From an uncultured Lachnospiraceae bacterium (GTDB lineage Bacteria > Bacillota > Clostridia > Lachnospirales > Lachnospiraceae), in assembly GCA_946183625.1 (NCBI GenBank), contig CAMHCL010000081.1:1-7090 (forward strand): a stretch of 7,090 nucleotides of DNA. The letters are read 5' to 3'. The position numbers and the translations under genes are program-made. The first letter of the stretch is position 1, and every line of letters starts with the position of its first letter. Below are positions 6,998 through 7,090 of this stretch, piece by piece. The notes beneath the pieces were generated by a model, which searched no databases, was not told where the DNA came from, and worked only from the letters and a program-made list of their open reading frames with translations.

Positions 6998-7003
6998 CTC
7001 CTT
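6998..7003 (-). promoter_or_regulatory. Ribosome binding site that fixes the permease start
   Basis: AAGGAG lies 9 nt before the ATG at 6988-6986. The in-frame ATG three codons later (Met4) would be 18 nt away, so Met1 is preferred. Confidence 0.8.
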
Positions 7004-7026
7004 AAAATTAATTGTTTTAAATGAAT

Positions 7027-7090
7027 CTAACCTAATAGATTTTCATCATATTCCGCAATATATGGAAGATTTCTATAGTACTCACCATAA
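7027..7090 (-). CDS. hpt: Hypoxanthine(-guanine) phosphoribosyltransferase, last 20 codons (5' part outside window)
   Basis: A minus-strand frame open from the window edge to a TAG at 7029-7027 reads ...YGEYYRNLPYIAEYDENLLG. This matches the C terminus of HPRT enzymes, which typically ends in a stretch like GYGLDY..KYRNLPYIGVL; the YRNLPYI core is the diagnostic part. HPRT converts hypoxanthine or guanine plus PRPP to IMP or GMP. The short acidic ending after YRNLPYI differs from the common GVLKPE ending, which is minor variation. Its place 38 nt upstream of a purine permease on the same strand supports the call. Only 20 residues are visible, so nothing can be said of the active site. Confidence 0.75.
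   Translation of the reverse strand, partial: YGEYYRNLPYIAEYDENLLG

Noticed and set aside
6989..7026. Possible purine riboswitch upstream of the NCS2 permease
   Set aside because: The gap is only 38 nt between the hpt stop and the permease ATG, too short for the roughly 70-nt aptamer, and the sequence further up is read as hpt coding sequence with no riboswitch core.

Overview
This looks like chromosomal core sequence from a low-to-moderate GC Firmicute, probably Clostridia and most likely Lachnospiraceae. The evidence is the tig-clpP-clpX-engB order, strong AGGAGG-type ribosome binding sites, Firmicute-like LuxS and NCS2 permease sequences, and the tail of a DUF4364-family protein, a family I associate with clostridia. 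The lineage is inferred from protein character, not from any marker RNA. No tRNA, rRNA, CRISPR array, insertion sequence or phage gene was seen. Coding density is very high; the largest gap is 155 bp.

Layout: one gene fragment on the plus strand at the left edge (2-385, DUF4364 family) converges on a long minus-strand series. In transcription order (right to left) this series is: the last 20 codons of a probable hypoxanthine phosphoribosyltransferase (hpt, 7090-7027), an NCS2/AzgA-type purine permease (6988-5630), MTA/SAH nucleosidase (5576-4857), luxS (4808-4284), a 155-bp gap with a terminator and an overlapping promoter, trigger factor tig (4128-2842), clpP (2800-2216), clpX (2202-979) and the ribosome-assembly GTPase engB/ysxC (977-393).

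Functionally there are two blocks. The first joins purine uptake and salvage (hpt, permease) to S-adenosylhomocysteine detoxification (nucleosidase then LuxS), which releases adenine, homocysteine and the AI-2 precursor DPD. The second is a protein-folding, proteolysis and ribosome-assembly operon: Tig binds nascent chains, ClpX unfolds substrates for ClpP, and EngB acts in 50S maturation.

I do not see a new multi-gene system. Two points merit attention. ClpP appears to carry Asn instead of the catalytic Asp at residue 172, although it is the copy in the tig-clpP-clpX operon. In the luxS-tig gap, an 11-bp terminator hairpin overlaps the start region of a good promoter for tig, so read-through RNA and newly started RNA should fold differently.
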